The notes under the pieces: generated by a model
Seen by the model: only the letters and a program-made list of their open reading frames with translations
Databases searched by the model: none
What the model was told of the DNA's origin: nothing
Shown: positions 12,750 through 28,394 of the stretch, one piece after another
Numbering within the stretch: the stretch's first letter is position 1
How the letters are laid out: every line of letters starts with the position of its first letter
Source: Acidobacteriota bacterium
Lineage (GTDB): Bacteria > Acidobacteriota > Blastocatellia > RBC074
Direction of reading: 5' to 3'
Length of the DNA: 64,000 nt
Assembly: GCA_016715865.1 (NCBI GenBank)
Contig: JADJXM010000007.1
Span: forward strand, 196,001-260,000
Program-made: the position numbers and the translations under genes

Positions 12750-14030
12750 TCAGTTTAAATCAGGTTTTTTTGATGTTGGAGGATTTTTATCGAGTTCCTG
12801 ATCAACAGGATCGGTGAGAGGAGCACGATAGCCGATGCGTGCCCTGACGAGGAGATCGTCGCGGTTCAGATTGACGGAGATATTGCGAAAAGTGCCATCA
12901 CGCAGTTCATTCGAAGAGATATACCTGACGGTGTACTGGTTACGCAGTTCTTCTGCGATGAGGCGAAAAGCGAATGTGGTATTTTCAATATTTTCGGCGC
13001 GGATGTAGCGGGCGCCGGATTGAACAGCGACTGCGCGCAGATAATCTCCTGCCACAAGGTACCGGTCACGGAGCGGTCTTGCCGGTTGCGAATTGACTCT
13101 TGTGGATGGAACGGTTGCCCGGACTGGTCTCGAATCCGGGGGAGTCGAGATCGAATCAGTCCTCGGACGCGGTATATTAATGATAGGTTTGCCGGGGTCC
13201 TTCTGCTCACCCTGCTGAGACGGCCTCTGCTGAGGATTCTGCAGATCCTGCCAGCGCACTGGACGATTCGTGAAACCGGAGGCCGAACTGTTCGGAATGA
13301 ACATCGGCTTCATGATTGGCCCGCCATCATTGCGAGTCTCATATTGAATGGAATAACAGATGATGCCTGACGCTGAGATCAGATCGAGGGTACTCTCGAA
13401 GCTGGCATTCCTGCTGGCCGTATCGACACCGTCGGTGAGCACGACGATCGCTTTTCTTCCGTCGATGCCTGCCATCTTTTCACGAATGGTCAGATCGATG
13501 GCATCATACAGGCTGGTCAGATAACTGCTCTTGAGGTTCTTTACGGCGCGCTCGATTTCATTCATATTGTTGGTGAAATCGCTGACGAAGCGAACCTTCT
13601 CGTCGAAGGTCACTATCATGACGCTGTCCCGGGGCTGGAGCTGTTTGATAAATGATAGAGCGGCTTTTCGAATAGTGCCCAGCTTATTCTGCGTGCTGCG
13701 ACTGGTATCGATGAGCAAAGCGACGCTGAAAGGGGATTCGATCGACGAGAACTCTTCGATCTTCTGTTGTGCGCCGTCCTCCAGGACAGAGAAATCGTCC
13801 CGTTGCAGTCCGGTAATGAAACGCCCATAGCGATCGGTCACGATGACCGGCACTGTAACCAGCCCTGTGCCGATGCGAATCGCCTGCTGCGGGTCCTGGT
13901 CCTTTTTCTCTTCGGGCTTGTCCTCGGGCTTCTGCGGGTTCTGCGCCCACACTGCGTCGTTCCCAAATGTGAAGAGCCCTGAAAATAAAGCTGCCATCGC
14001 AGCGAATATAATGAATTCTCGTTTTTTCAT
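12750..14030 (-). CDS. VWFA-related acidobacterial domain protein
   Basis: This 426-residue secreted protein has a signal peptide (FIIFAAMAALFSGLFTFG...VWAQ), a charged linker rich in K, E, D and P, and a von Willebrand A domain from about residue 60 to 250. The metal-ion site is visible: DTSRS (DxSxS), then a Thr/Ser in SSYLTSLYDA and an Asp in VVLTDGVD. The lead-in RIGTGLVTVPVIVTDRYGRFITGL matches the VWFA-related domain family described mainly from Acidobacteria. A serine/proline-rich insert follows before a C-terminal ARIGYRAP, typical of the family. A paralogue is at 30386-31519. Role unknown; probably protein binding outside the cytoplasm. Confidence 0.88.
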   Translation of the reverse strand: MKKREFIIFAAMAALFSGLFTFGNDAVWAQNPQKPEDKPEEKKDQDPQQAIRIGTGLVTVPVIVTDRYGRFITGLQRDDFSVLEDGAQQKIEEFSSIESPFSVALLIDTSRSTQNKLGTIRKAALSFIKQLQPRDSVMIVTFDEKVRFVSDFTNNMNEIERAVKNLKSSYLTSLYDAIDLTIREKMAGIDGRKAIVVLTDGVDTASRNASFESTLDLISASGIICYSIQYETRNDGGPIMKPMFIPNSSASGFTNRPVRWQDLQNPQQRPSQQGEQKDPGKPIINIPRPRTDSISTPPDSRPVRATVPSTRVNSQPARPLRDRYLVAGDYLRAVAVQSGARYIRAENIENTTFAFRLIAEELRNQYTVRYISSNELRDGTFRNISVNLNRDDLLVRARIGYRAPLTDPVDQELDKNPPTSKKPDLN

Positions 14031-14129
14031 ATGCCTGTATCCAAATCTGCTCTGGAAATTTTACTTTAGCATGCCGCCGGAAGCAAAAGACTTGAAATAG
14101 AGATCAGAAGAAATTCAGAATTGAGGTGA

Positions 14130-14177
14130 AGTTTCCAGTTTCTACTTCTACTTTTTACTTTTTACTTTCTACTCTCT
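14130..14177. repeat. AGT/ACT heptad repeat, locus A
   Basis: Begins as AGTTTCC units and switches to ACT-type units (ACTTTTT, ACTTTTT, ACTTTCT, ACTCTCT), nearly in a 7-base register. It ends one base before the ATG at 14179, so the gene there has no Shine-Dalgarno site. Confidence 0.8.
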
Positions 14178-14178
14178 T

Positions 14179-14967
14179 ATGTCACTTGAATACGCGATCG
14201 AATATCCATGTCAAATGCGCGAGCAATATGGCGAGGCCTCGTTGCGTGGGCTGGCGCGAACCAGCGCGCTGATCTCGAAGATGGTCAACGAGACGATCTC
14301 GAACCAGACTATTCCATCGGAAGAGAGCGTACGATTCACCGACCGTTTCTCCGCTGAACTCGAAAAAGTCGAAGAGGTCGCAGCCTATTGCCGGTCCAAT
14401 TGCCCCGCGCAGGTCTCCACACTTCTGAGCAGCATGGAGATTCAATCGGAATCAGAGCCGATCGACTGTCTGGGGCGGATTCGTTATCCGATCGAGGCAC
14501 GTTTTGAACGATTTCTGGCCGACCGCTTGCAGTTGATACACGACACAACGCCGGCCGAGCAGCGGCCGCACCTGATGCGCATCCTGCTCGATCCGGAATC
14601 CCCGTTCGATGGAGAAGCCACAAAGGAGCTCAGGAGAATTACGACCGAAGACGGTCTGCGTTTTTACGAACTGCGCCTGCCCGTCACCCTTTCCAACATG
14701 GTTCCGCGACTGACGACCGATCACGTCTTCGACATCCTGGCAGGGTTCACTGCCACAGACGACGGCGCCTCCGGTTATCAGCGCGAGATACCTCCGGTTG
14801 CACTGGACGACTATGCTGATTTTCTTGAATCTGTTCTGATGCGTGGAATGTCGGACGCTGAAATCATGCGGATGCTTGGTCCGGGATCAACTTATGGCGA
14901 ATATCTGCGATTCGCCGCCGCAATCAGGATAGCGGCATCTCTTGGCGTCAGGGTGCTGCTTGACTGA
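14179..14967 (+). CDS. Hypothetical protein
   Basis: I do not recognise this 262-residue protein. It looks cytosolic (no signal peptide or membrane helix) and mostly helical, with acidic stretches and a CRSNC cysteine pair near residue 75-79, plus Cys at 11 and about 97. It has codon use like its neighbours and no frame interruption, so it is probably real. Its ATG follows directly on a heptad repeat with no ribosome-binding site; a downstream start such as the ATG of MREQYGEA is possible. It runs toward nusB with 87 bp between the stop codons. Confidence 0.6.
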   Translation: MSLEYAIEYPCQMREQYGEASLRGLARTSALISKMVNETISNQTIPSEESVRFTDRFSAELEKVEEVAAYCRSNCPAQVSTLLSSMEIQSESEPIDCLGRIRYPIEARFERFLADRLQLIHDTTPAEQRPHLMRILLDPESPFDGEATKELRRITTEDGLRFYELRLPVTLSNMVPRLTTDHVFDILAGFTATDDGASGYQREIPPVALDDYADFLESVLMRGMSDAEIMRMLGPGSTYGEYLRFAAAIRIAASLGVRVLLD

Positions 14968-15054
14968 GTCACTCGAATCAACGGAAAGGCATGAGGTATT
15001 CGGCAGGCATCCGGGCGAGCCGGCGCCTGATGAAAATTTGCGCAAGACGGTAAC

Positions 15055-15516
<462 letters not shown>

Positions 15517-15555
15517 AATATTATTTCTTATCTTTGATTTGAGCCAAAATTGACT

Positions 15556-15587
<32 letters not shown>

Positions 15588-15623
15588 ATCAGGTGAGATC
15601 GGATCAGACAAACCAACATCGCT

Positions 15624-16112
<489 letters not shown>

Positions 16113-16232
16113 GCGAAAGTATAGTGATCATGGCCGACTCGGTCAAGACAATAAATTCCTGACCTGCCAAACTTTAACTTTGAAACTTTGAAATCGTATA
16201 CAGCCGTGGATGGGCCTTAGATGACCTGGATT

Positions 16233-16952
16233 CTATTTTCCCTTGAAATCCGCAGAACGTTTCTCGAGAAAAGCCATGGTCCCTTCCCTGACGTCCAGAG
16301 AGGCAAAACAGAGACCGAAGAGGGCTGATTCGAGTTTCAGCCCTTCTTCAAGCGGCATCTCGGACCCGTAATTAATTGCCTGGAGAGCATATTTGATGGC
16401 GAGGGGAGCGTTGCGGGCGATTTGATGTGCAATTTCCTCGGCTTCGATCATCAGTTGGCTTCGGTCTGGCAGAGTCTGATTGACCAGCCCCATGGCAAGG
16501 GCTTCGGCGGAATTGATCCGCCGGCCGGTGAGCAAAAGCTCGTGGGCCCTGGCCTTGCCGATCGTCCTCGACAGGCGGAGCGTGCCTCCGAATCCGGGAA
16601 TGATCCCCGTTGAACTGAATCCGAATTCGGCCTGATCGATACAGATACGCCAGGTGCAGGCGAGGGCAATCTCGAGTCCGCCATCAACGGCAGAGCCGTT
16701 GATGGCGGCAATAACGGGTTTATCAAGTCCTTCAATGGCGGTCGTCAGAGCCTGGCCGCGGCGTGAATGCACTATAGCCTCATTGGGCGAAACCGCATGC
16801 GGCTCAAAACCGCTTGAAAAGTGGTCTCCAGCGCCGGTCAGGATCACCGATCGGACAGCCGCGTCCTGGCGCAAGGCCTCGAATCTCAGCGTGAGATCAT
16901 CGATGGCGCCACCGTCGAGTGTTTCAGGTAATGTGACGACTTCATAAGACAT
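16233..16952 (-). CDS. Enoyl-CoA hydratase/isomerase family protein with altered active site
   Basis: This 239-residue crotonase-fold protein carries the oxyanion-hole segment (DHFSSGFE), the DKPVIAAINGSAVDGGLEIALAC motif with the first catalytic Glu, and GIIPGFGGTLRLSR. Where hydratases have FG-x-PE-x-x-LGIIPG with the second Glu, this protein reads FGFSSTGIIPG: two residues shorter and without the Glu. It may be a non-hydratase family member or altered by in-frame loss. It precedes the 3-hydroxyacyl-CoA dehydrogenase on the chromosome (same strand, downstream of it), which suggests a shared role in beta-oxidation or a butyrate-type pathway. Confidence 0.85.
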   Translation of the reverse strand: MSYEVVTLPETLDGGAIDDLTLRFEALRQDAAVRSVILTGAGDHFSSGFEPHAVSPNEAIVHSRRGQALTTAIEGLDKPVIAAINGSAVDGGLEIALACTWRICIDQAEFGFSSTGIIPGFGGTLRLSRTIGKARAHELLLTGRRINSAEALAMGLVNQTLPDRSQLMIEAEEIAHQIARNAPLAIKYALQAINYGSEMPLEEGLKLESALFGLCFASLDVREGTMAFLEKRSADFKGK

Positions 16953-16955
16953 AAT

Positions 16956-17090
16956 AGTTTCCAGTATGCAGTAGGCAGATGGCAGTTTCCAGTTTCCAGG
17001 AAGAAAAGCTTTTGCAATTTAAATCGAAATTTACTTTTCAGGTCAGTCTGAGCCGGTAACTGAAACTCCACACTGCTCACTGCCTACTGA
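16956..17090. repeat. AGT/ACT heptad repeat, locus B
   Basis: One arm at 16956-17000 has six consecutive 7-base units (AGTTTCC, AGTATGC, AGTAGGC, AGATGGC, AGTTTCC, AGTTTCC). A facing, less regular ACT-type arm is at 17059-17090. The repeats fill the gap between the dehydrogenase stop and the crotonase start, beginning just 3 bp from the crotonase ATG. Confidence 0.85.
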
Positions 17091-17094
17091 TTCA

Positions 17095-17982
17095 TCACAA
17101 ACTGACCGGCACGGGATTTCTCGGATCAGAGTAATCGTAAAACCCGCGGCCCGATTTTCGGCCGTAGAGGCCGGCCTGGACCATCCGCTTGAGCAGCGTC
17201 GGCGGAGCAAAGCGTTTCTCCTTGAACTCGTCGAACATAATCCGGGCGATGTAATAAGTCGTATCGAGGCCGACGAAATCGGTCAGAGTAAGCGGCCCCA
17301 TCGGATGATTGCAGCCGAGTTTCATTCCGTTGTCGATATCGACGGTCGAGGCGAGGCCTTCCTCGAGTACCCGAATGGCGTCCAGCATGTAAGGGACAAG
17401 CAGACGATTGACGATGAAGCCAGTCTTGTCGCCGGCGCGAACAACCGTCTTGCCCATCGACTCCGCCAGTGCGATGGCCTCTTCATAAACCTGCTCATCA
17501 GTCAGAATGGTACGAATGACTTCGACCAGTTTCATGAGCGGAACCGGATTGAAGAAGTGCATACCGACAAAGCGTTGCTGGCGGTTGATGCCGGTCGCGG
17601 TCATCATTTCAGTGATCGACAGGGAAGACGTGTTTGATGCGAAGATCGTCTCCGGTTGACAGAGCTTGTCGAGCCGGGCATAGGTTTCGCGCTTGATTTC
17701 GAGGTTCTCGATGATCGCTTCGATGATCAGGTCGACATCCGCCAGATCATCGTGTTTCGTCGTGCCGCGCAGGCGTTTGAGCGTATCATCTTTATGATCT
17801 GAGGTGATCGCATTCTTTTCCACAAGTTTGGCGAGGGATTTCTCGATTCCGCTCAGACCTTTATTGACCAGTTCATCGCTCACCTCAACGATCGTCACAT
17901 CGTAGCCACTTGTCGCCGCCACCTGTGCGATTCCAGCGCCCATGAGCCCGGCCCCGAGCACGCCGATTTTCTTGATTGCCAT
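17095..17982 (-). CDS. 3-hydroxybutyryl-CoA (3-hydroxyacyl-CoA) dehydrogenase
   Basis: From the ATG at 17982 (GGAGAAAATC upstream) the product has 295 residues, standard for this enzyme. The N-terminal Rossmann domain shows GVLGAGLMGAGIAQVAA; FASNTSSLSITEM and RFVGMHFFNPVPLMKLVEVI contain the catalytic Ser, His and Asn region; the C-terminal domain has GFIVNRLLVPYMLDA and GMKLGCNHPMGPLTLTDFVGLD. It oxidises (S)-3-hydroxyacyl-CoA with NAD(P). It is directly upstream of the crotonase gene on the same strand, separated by heptad repeats. It follows the rhomboid gene by 19 bp. Confidence 0.95.
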   Translation of the reverse strand: MAIKKIGVLGAGLMGAGIAQVAATSGYDVTIVEVSDELVNKGLSGIEKSLAKLVEKNAITSDHKDDTLKRLRGTTKHDDLADVDLIIEAIIENLEIKRETYARLDKLCQPETIFASNTSSLSITEMMTATGINRQQRFVGMHFFNPVPLMKLVEVIRTILTDEQVYEEAIALAESMGKTVVRAGDKTGFIVNRLLVPYMLDAIRVLEEGLASTVDIDNGMKLGCNHPMGPLTLTDFVGLDTTYYIARIMFDEFKEKRFAPPTLLKRMVQAGLYGRKSGRGFYDYSDPRNPVPVSL

Positions 17983-18001
17983 GATTTTCTCCAATATCTG
18001 T

Positions 18002-19267
18002 TTACTCTACTTCGGACTGCTTGAGACGCAGGCCGTAACGCTCTCCGTCAGAGGCGATCCATTTCTTGAAATCCTCTCTGATTTTAATCAATCCATTCGC
18101 AATCGATTCAAGCCTTGATGCAGGCGAAGGCGATTCCAATGCAGCCTGTTGAAGTTTGACCAGTTCGAGAAATTCCTTGCGGATTGACTCGGCTTTGGAA
18201 TCAGGCACCGGCGCGTTGACAAGGAGTCGTGCCGCCTTGTCCAGATCCTCCCTCAGATCGGAAGAGGCGAGCGCCGCATCATTGGGCCTGCCGAACTCAC
18301 GGACGAAACGAACCGTTGCTGACTCAGCCTGGTTGACGGCATCAAGAAAAGTCTGGAGGCTGTCGCTGCGTCTGGCCAGATGCTGAGGGCTGGCCTGCCA
18401 TGCCTGTACGAAGCTGGCTCCAACCAGCAGTACGCATCCTCCGATAATGGCTTTGCCGGCGGTTGTGACGCGCGCCTGACCCGGTGCGATATATGGGATC
18501 GCAAAAGCCAGCAGCGCGCCCGTTACCAGACCTCCGATATGCGCGGCATTATCGATAAAGGGGATCGAGAAACCGATGAAGAGATTGATCACGATCACCG
18601 GCAGAATTCCGGATTTGATCGATTGCCGGAATCTGGGCGGCAGTTCGTTGCGATATTTGTAACCGACAACCAGCAGGGCGCCAAAAAGCCCGAAGATTGC
18701 GCCCGATGCCCCGACGCCGGGAACAGTTTGAGATCCGCCCCGGCTGCCGATGAAGCTGCCGATAACTCCGCCGACTCCGGCCAGCAGATAGAGCAGTAGA
18801 TATCGGGCCGAACCGTAAAGTTTTTCAACCAGTGGGCCGATGGCATAAATCGCATATGAATTCGATGCCAGATGAAGCAGGCCGCCGTGCAGAAAGATAG
18901 GAGTAATCAGCCTGAACCACTCACCCTGCCGCAGCAACTCATTGGTCTTGGCGCCAAAGGCGACCAGCACTCCTACGTCATTCATATATAGAAGGCTTTG
19001 CAGAATGCTGCCGCCGGTCACTGCCGCCATGATCAGATAGATCAGTATATTCATGACCAGGATGGCCGTGGTGACCGGCGTGGCGCGAACAGCCAGATCG
19101 GTGAAGAACCGGTGCTCCGCACGATCCTGCTGCATGGCTTCGACAGCTTCCCGCGAAAGGGCCCCGCAATGCATGCAATAGGAGAGTTCCGCAGTCGTCA
19201 TGTTGCCGCAGGTTTCACATAGTCGCAGTGGGCCGGGCGGCTTCGTCTCGTCTGTCTCTGGCTGCAC
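18002..19267 (-). CDS. Rhomboid-family intramembrane protease with zinc ribbon
   Basis: I prefer the GTG at 19267, four bases after AGGAGG, over an ATG 15 bp upstream; about 421 residues. An N-terminal zinc ribbon (LCETCG...YCMHCG) precedes a six-helix rhomboid domain with FLHGGLLHLASNSYA, the nucleophile Ser in GVGASGAIFG, and the catalytic His in DNAAHIGG. A seventh helix and a soluble C-terminal helical region of about 130 residues follow. Rhomboids cut substrate proteins within the membrane. It is 19 bp upstream of the 3-hydroxyacyl-CoA dehydrogenase on the same strand. Confidence 0.9.
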   Translation of the reverse strand: MQPETDETKPPGPLRLCETCGNMTTAELSYCMHCGALSREAVEAMQQDRAEHRFFTDLAVRATPVTTAILVMNILIYLIMAAVTGGSILQSLLYMNDVGVLVAFGAKTNELLRQGEWFRLITPIFLHGGLLHLASNSYAIYAIGPLVEKLYGSARYLLLYLLAGVGGVIGSFIGSRGGSQTVPGVGASGAIFGLFGALLVVGYKYRNELPPRFRQSIKSGILPVIVINLFIGFSIPFIDNAAHIGGLVTGALLAFAIPYIAPGQARVTTAGKAIIGGCVLLVGASFVQAWQASPQHLARRSDSLQTFLDAVNQAESATVRFVREFGRPNDAALASSDLREDLDKAARLLVNAPVPDSKAESIRKEFLELVKLQQAALESPSPASRLESIANGLIKIREDFKKWIASDGERYGLRLKQSEVE

Positions 19268-19443
19268 GTTACCTCCTGTCATTTTTTTTCGTCAAAGTCA
19301 TGATTGTAGCCAACATCGAACCGGCTGTCATGGAATCTTTTATTCAGTTGGCAGATGGCCTGGAAGCCAACATGACAGCTGATTCAAGCTGTTGCGCCTG
19401 AACGACCTTGAAGCTATACTCATTTTCTATCCGCCCAATGAAG

Positions 19444-19624
<181 letters not shown>

Positions 19625-19653
19625 TACCTTGAAGCATTAATAAGGACTTAACG

Positions 19654-21464
<1,811 letters not shown>

Positions 21465-21753
21465 TCTTCTTTTGCACTGGAGGTTAAGCAATGAGTGAGG
21501 CAATGAAGTCTATCAATCAGACTATCGGCTCAGGTGGGGCGGCAACGACCGGAATGGGATGGCGCGGTTTGTCCATAATGAGCTATCTGCCTGCGATACT
21601 GCCGCTGGTCGGTGCGGCACTGATGGTGACAGCGCGAATCAAGATGGGAGCCGGGGTTGTTCCGGAGGATGGAACACTGGTTGTGCTGGCGCTGCTCTGT
21701 TACATCATTTCGGCCGCATCACTGGTGACCAATTTCTGGGCGCCGATTAAATT

Positions 21754-23118
<1,365 letters not shown>

Positions 23119-23150
23119 GTGATCTTTATTGGTCGCTTTCAGATACCGAG

Positions 23151-23198
23151 GGGCAAAAATCAAAAGACTGAGGCTTTTGATTTTTGCCCTTTCTTTTT
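23151..23198 (+). terminator. Intrinsic terminator after ccsA
   Basis: A perfect 16-bp stem (GGGCAAAAATCAAAAG at 23151-23166 with CTTTTGATTTTTGCCC at 23174-23189), a 7-base loop, and a TTTCTTTTT tail. It ends the resB-ccsA transcript. Confidence 0.92.
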
Positions 23199-23219
23199 AA
23201 GAAAAGAAAAATCCCCCGC

Positions 23220-24683
23220 ATGATCTCTACAAGCGAGACCTCACCGATCGATCGCCGCCACGCGCTGCTCTGGCTGGTCTTTTTTGCAGTCAACGGCGTG
23301 ATACTGGTGCTGCTCTATGCTGATGCCGATCAGCAGGATTCAGGGTTCCATTATCTCTATGCGAGATGGGCCTGGGATCATCCGCGATATTTCGTCAGCG
23401 TATGGGCACGCCCACTGTTCACTCTGATCTATTCCCTGCCCGCGCAAATGGGATATGTGTCGGCGAAAATCTTCACTATCATCATCTCGCTCTGCGCTGC
23501 ATGGGAGACCTGGCGCCTTGCGTGCAGGTTGAATTTAAAGCGGGCGGCACTGGTGGTTCCGCTGCTCATCCTGCAACCTTCATTCTATCTGCTCTTTTCA
23601 GTAGTGCTGACTGAGACGCTTTTCGCGCTGCTCTTCGTTGTGGCATTACGGCTGTATCTGTCCGGCAGAGTGCGGGCAGGAGCGTTGATCGCATCGATGC
23701 TCATCCTGGTTCGCCCTGAAGGATTTTTCATCGGCCTGCTATGGGGAGTCTGGCTGCTGGTCGAAATCCGGCGAAGCCGGGACTTCAACTTTCACAAACT
23801 GCTGACGCCACTTCTGCTTGCAACTGGAATGATCGTCTGGTGGGCAGCATCGTTCGCCTTGACGCGGGATCCACTCTGGATCATGCACAACTGGCCGTCC
23901 GACTGGCAGGTCGCCAGCCGCGCCAACGGTACCGGCCCCGTCCTGTGGTACGTCCTCTTGCTGCCGCTGATCGTTGGGCCGTTCTTTTTGCCTCAATTCA
24001 TAGCCGGATTGATTCAATCGCTCAAAAAGAGGATCTTCATCTTCGGAACGGCTTCATTTCTGACCCTCTTCCTGTCGCATTCGGTCATGTATTCGCGGGG
24101 CTGGTTCGGATCGGCCGGTTATCCGCGATATCTGGTCTGTGTGGCGCCGGCGATCGCCATCATTTCCCTGCTCGGCTGGAATCACCTGGCGGATCGAATG
24201 ATCTCAATCGGCGTTTTGAACCGCAGGATATGTGCCGGCGTTTTGATGGGTCTGGCGACGATCTTCTGCATGCTCTATGTCGATATCTGGCCTTATACCC
24301 GTGATGCTCGCGCGGTCGATGAGATCTATCACTGGTTTCGCAATGACGCTGCTGCTTCCCGACTGCCTGTTTCAGGACTCATCACCAGCCAGGCATACAT
24401 GCGAATCGTCTTCAATATGGATATCGGCGGACCTACGGGATTGACCGGAAGTCGACAGGCCAATCTCGATCGAATTCGAAATGCGCCTCCCGGAACATTA
24501 ATTTTCTGGGAAACACATACAGGTCCAATGTGGTATCGCTTGAACAGCGTGGATTTCGAGACCGCTGGCTTTCGTAGACTCCACGTTAGCCGTTTCGAAC
24601 TGCAAGGCTTGTTTCTCAAGCTCCCGGCTGGAATCTTCGGCGGCACACGTCGACAGGAGATGATGCTCTATTACCGTGACTGA
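23220..24683 (+). CDS. Polytopic membrane protein, GT-C glycosyltransferase-like
   Basis: I start at the ATG at 23220 because an upstream in-frame start would lie within the terminator hairpin; about 487 residues. There are ten or so membrane helices. An acidic pair near the N-terminus in a lumenal-type loop (ADADQQDSGFHYLYARW) followed by WARPLFTLIYSLP, and positions such as LVRPEGFFIGLLW, resemble GT-C mannosyltransferases that use lipid-linked sugars. The acceptor is unknown. Single gene between a terminator and a 320-bp gap. Confidence 0.7.
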   Translation: MISTSETSPIDRRHALLWLVFFAVNGVILVLLYADADQQDSGFHYLYARWAWDHPRYFVSVWARPLFTLIYSLPAQMGYVSAKIFTIIISLCAAWETWRLACRLNLKRAALVVPLLILQPSFYLLFSVVLTETLFALLFVVALRLYLSGRVRAGALIASMLILVRPEGFFIGLLWGVWLLVEIRRSRDFNFHKLLTPLLLATGMIVWWAASFALTRDPLWIMHNWPSDWQVASRANGTGPVLWYVLLLPLIVGPFFLPQFIAGLIQSLKKRIFIFGTASFLTLFLSHSVMYSRGWFGSAGYPRYLVCVAPAIAIISLLGWNHLADRMISIGVLNRRICAGVLMGLATIFCMLYVDIWPYTRDARAVDEIYHWFRNDAAASRLPVSGLITSQAYMRIVFNMDIGGPTGLTGSRQANLDRIRNAPPGTLIFWETHTGPMWYRLNSVDFETAGFRRLHVSRFELQGLFLKLPAGIFGGTRRQEMMLYYRD

Positions 24684-25004
24684 CCCGAAATCAACCCGGG
24701 CGTACAATTAAAAACATTGTCACAGCCCCCCTGATCTGTGTTAAAATGCCGCTGTTTTTAAATGCCCGGTTTCGCAAATGTACTTTGGGACTTGTTCGGC
24801 GGCATGTGACCGACACCTCACGAAGGCGAATTCTAATGAATCCTTCACCGTCTCAAAGCAAAACACTGCGGAGAAAATTGAACTTTGATTATAGAATAAT
24901 ACCAGCGTGTTCCTCACAACTCACGCACCGACTGCCCCTGTAAAAACCAATCCATGCGAATGGGACAGCAGTAACGAATTTTGAAGGATTTATTGGAGGG
25001 ATCT
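24684..25004. other. Intergenic region
   Basis: No convincing gene. A weak promoter-like pair, TTGTCA (24717-24722) and TAAAAT (24742-24747), has a long 19-base spacer. Nothing else recognised. Confidence 0.4.
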
Positions 25005-25934
25005 ATGACTCAGCAACTATGCCGTCGCCTCATCACCCTGTCATTTTTAATGTCCGTCATGATTATCGGTGGCACCACAGCAATGTCGCAAACAACGGCG
25101 AATTATCCGAATGATATGAAACCCGGGAGCGTGCTGTTTTTCAATCGATATACCAGCAACCCGAGCAATCCGCAGCAGGGAGACACTCAGATCAGCATCA
25201 CGAACCTCAACCAGGGTTCTGCGGGGTATCTGCATCTTTTTCTGATCGATGGGAGCACCTGTTCGGTTGCCGATTTCACGCTCGGATTGACAGCCAATCA
25301 GACGGTGTCGTTCCTGATGAGCGATTTCGATCCGGGTATCCAGGGATACATCGTTGGAGTCGCCACGGACGGCAGCACGCCGACCCAGTTCAACTGGTTT
25401 GCCGGACACGCGTATATTCGCGAGACTGACGGACGCATGGGCAACCTGCCGGCCGTCGGCGTTTCGAAGAAATCGCCGGGAGAGATTTCGCCGAAAGAAG
25501 ACGGATCATACAGCATTGTCTTTAACGGCGCGGAGTATGAGCAGTTACCGGCTATGGTGGCGCTGTCGAGCTTCAACAGCCAGACCAGCGACAACACCAA
25601 CCTGATTATCTATTCACCGACTTACAACCTGATGCTCGGATCGGCTGACTCTATCAACGTCTTTACGCTGATATATGACGATACAGAGAAGTCGCTGTCC
25701 AGCTCATTCACCTTCAGGTGCTACCTGTATAATAGTCTGACTAACCTGTTCAATCGTGGTGGCGGCATAAACCGTCACGTGCCGTTTGGAAGGACAGGCT
25801 GGCTCAGGATGTCGGCTTCTGGTCGTCCGCTGCTCGGCTCGGTGATCAACAAGGGCCCGGTCTTCCAGGGCGCTTTTAACCTGCATACGGTTTCGCTGCT
25901 CTCATCTTACGAGATGACGCTGCCGGTCTTCTAA
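25005..25934 (+). CDS. Secreted hypothetical protein
   Basis: Start at the ATG at 25005, preceded by GGAGGGATCT; 309 residues. A signal peptide (LITLSFLMSVMIIGGTTAMSQ) leads into an all-beta-looking protein rich in Ser, Thr, Asn and Gly: PGSVLFFNRYTSNPSNPQQGDTQ is followed by ISITNLNQGSAGYLHLFLIDG, a CS cysteine in the same stretch, and alternating hydrophobic strands throughout. The lay-out suggests a surface or extracellular beta-sandwich protein. I do not recognise the family. Runs toward the VIT/VWA gene with a heptad-repeat hairpin between. Confidence 0.75.
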   Translation: MTQQLCRRLITLSFLMSVMIIGGTTAMSQTTANYPNDMKPGSVLFFNRYTSNPSNPQQGDTQISITNLNQGSAGYLHLFLIDGSTCSVADFTLGLTANQTVSFLMSDFDPGIQGYIVGVATDGSTPTQFNWFAGHAYIRETDGRMGNLPAVGVSKKSPGEISPKEDGSYSIVFNGAEYEQLPAMVALSSFNSQTSDNTNLIIYSPTYNLMLGSADSINVFTLIYDDTEKSLSSSFTFRCYLYNSLTNLFNRGGGINRHVPFGRTGWLRMSASGRPLLGSVINKGPVFQGAFNLHTVSLLSSYEMTLPVF

Positions 25935-25935
25935 A

Positions 25936-26030
<95 letters not shown>

Positions 26031-26043
26031 CCCCCATCCGGGC

Positions 26044-28299
<2,256 letters not shown>

Positions 28300-28394
28300 C
28301 ACACCTCCGTCCAATCTTGCCTGGCCGATTTTAAGGGGCCGAAGGTGGAACGTCAGACCAATACCGGACTTGCAAACCGGCAAAATTATGGAAA

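Noticed and set aside
24746..24943. A 65-residue frame in the gap before 25005
   Set aside because: No ribosome-binding site, no recognisable features, basic low-quality composition.
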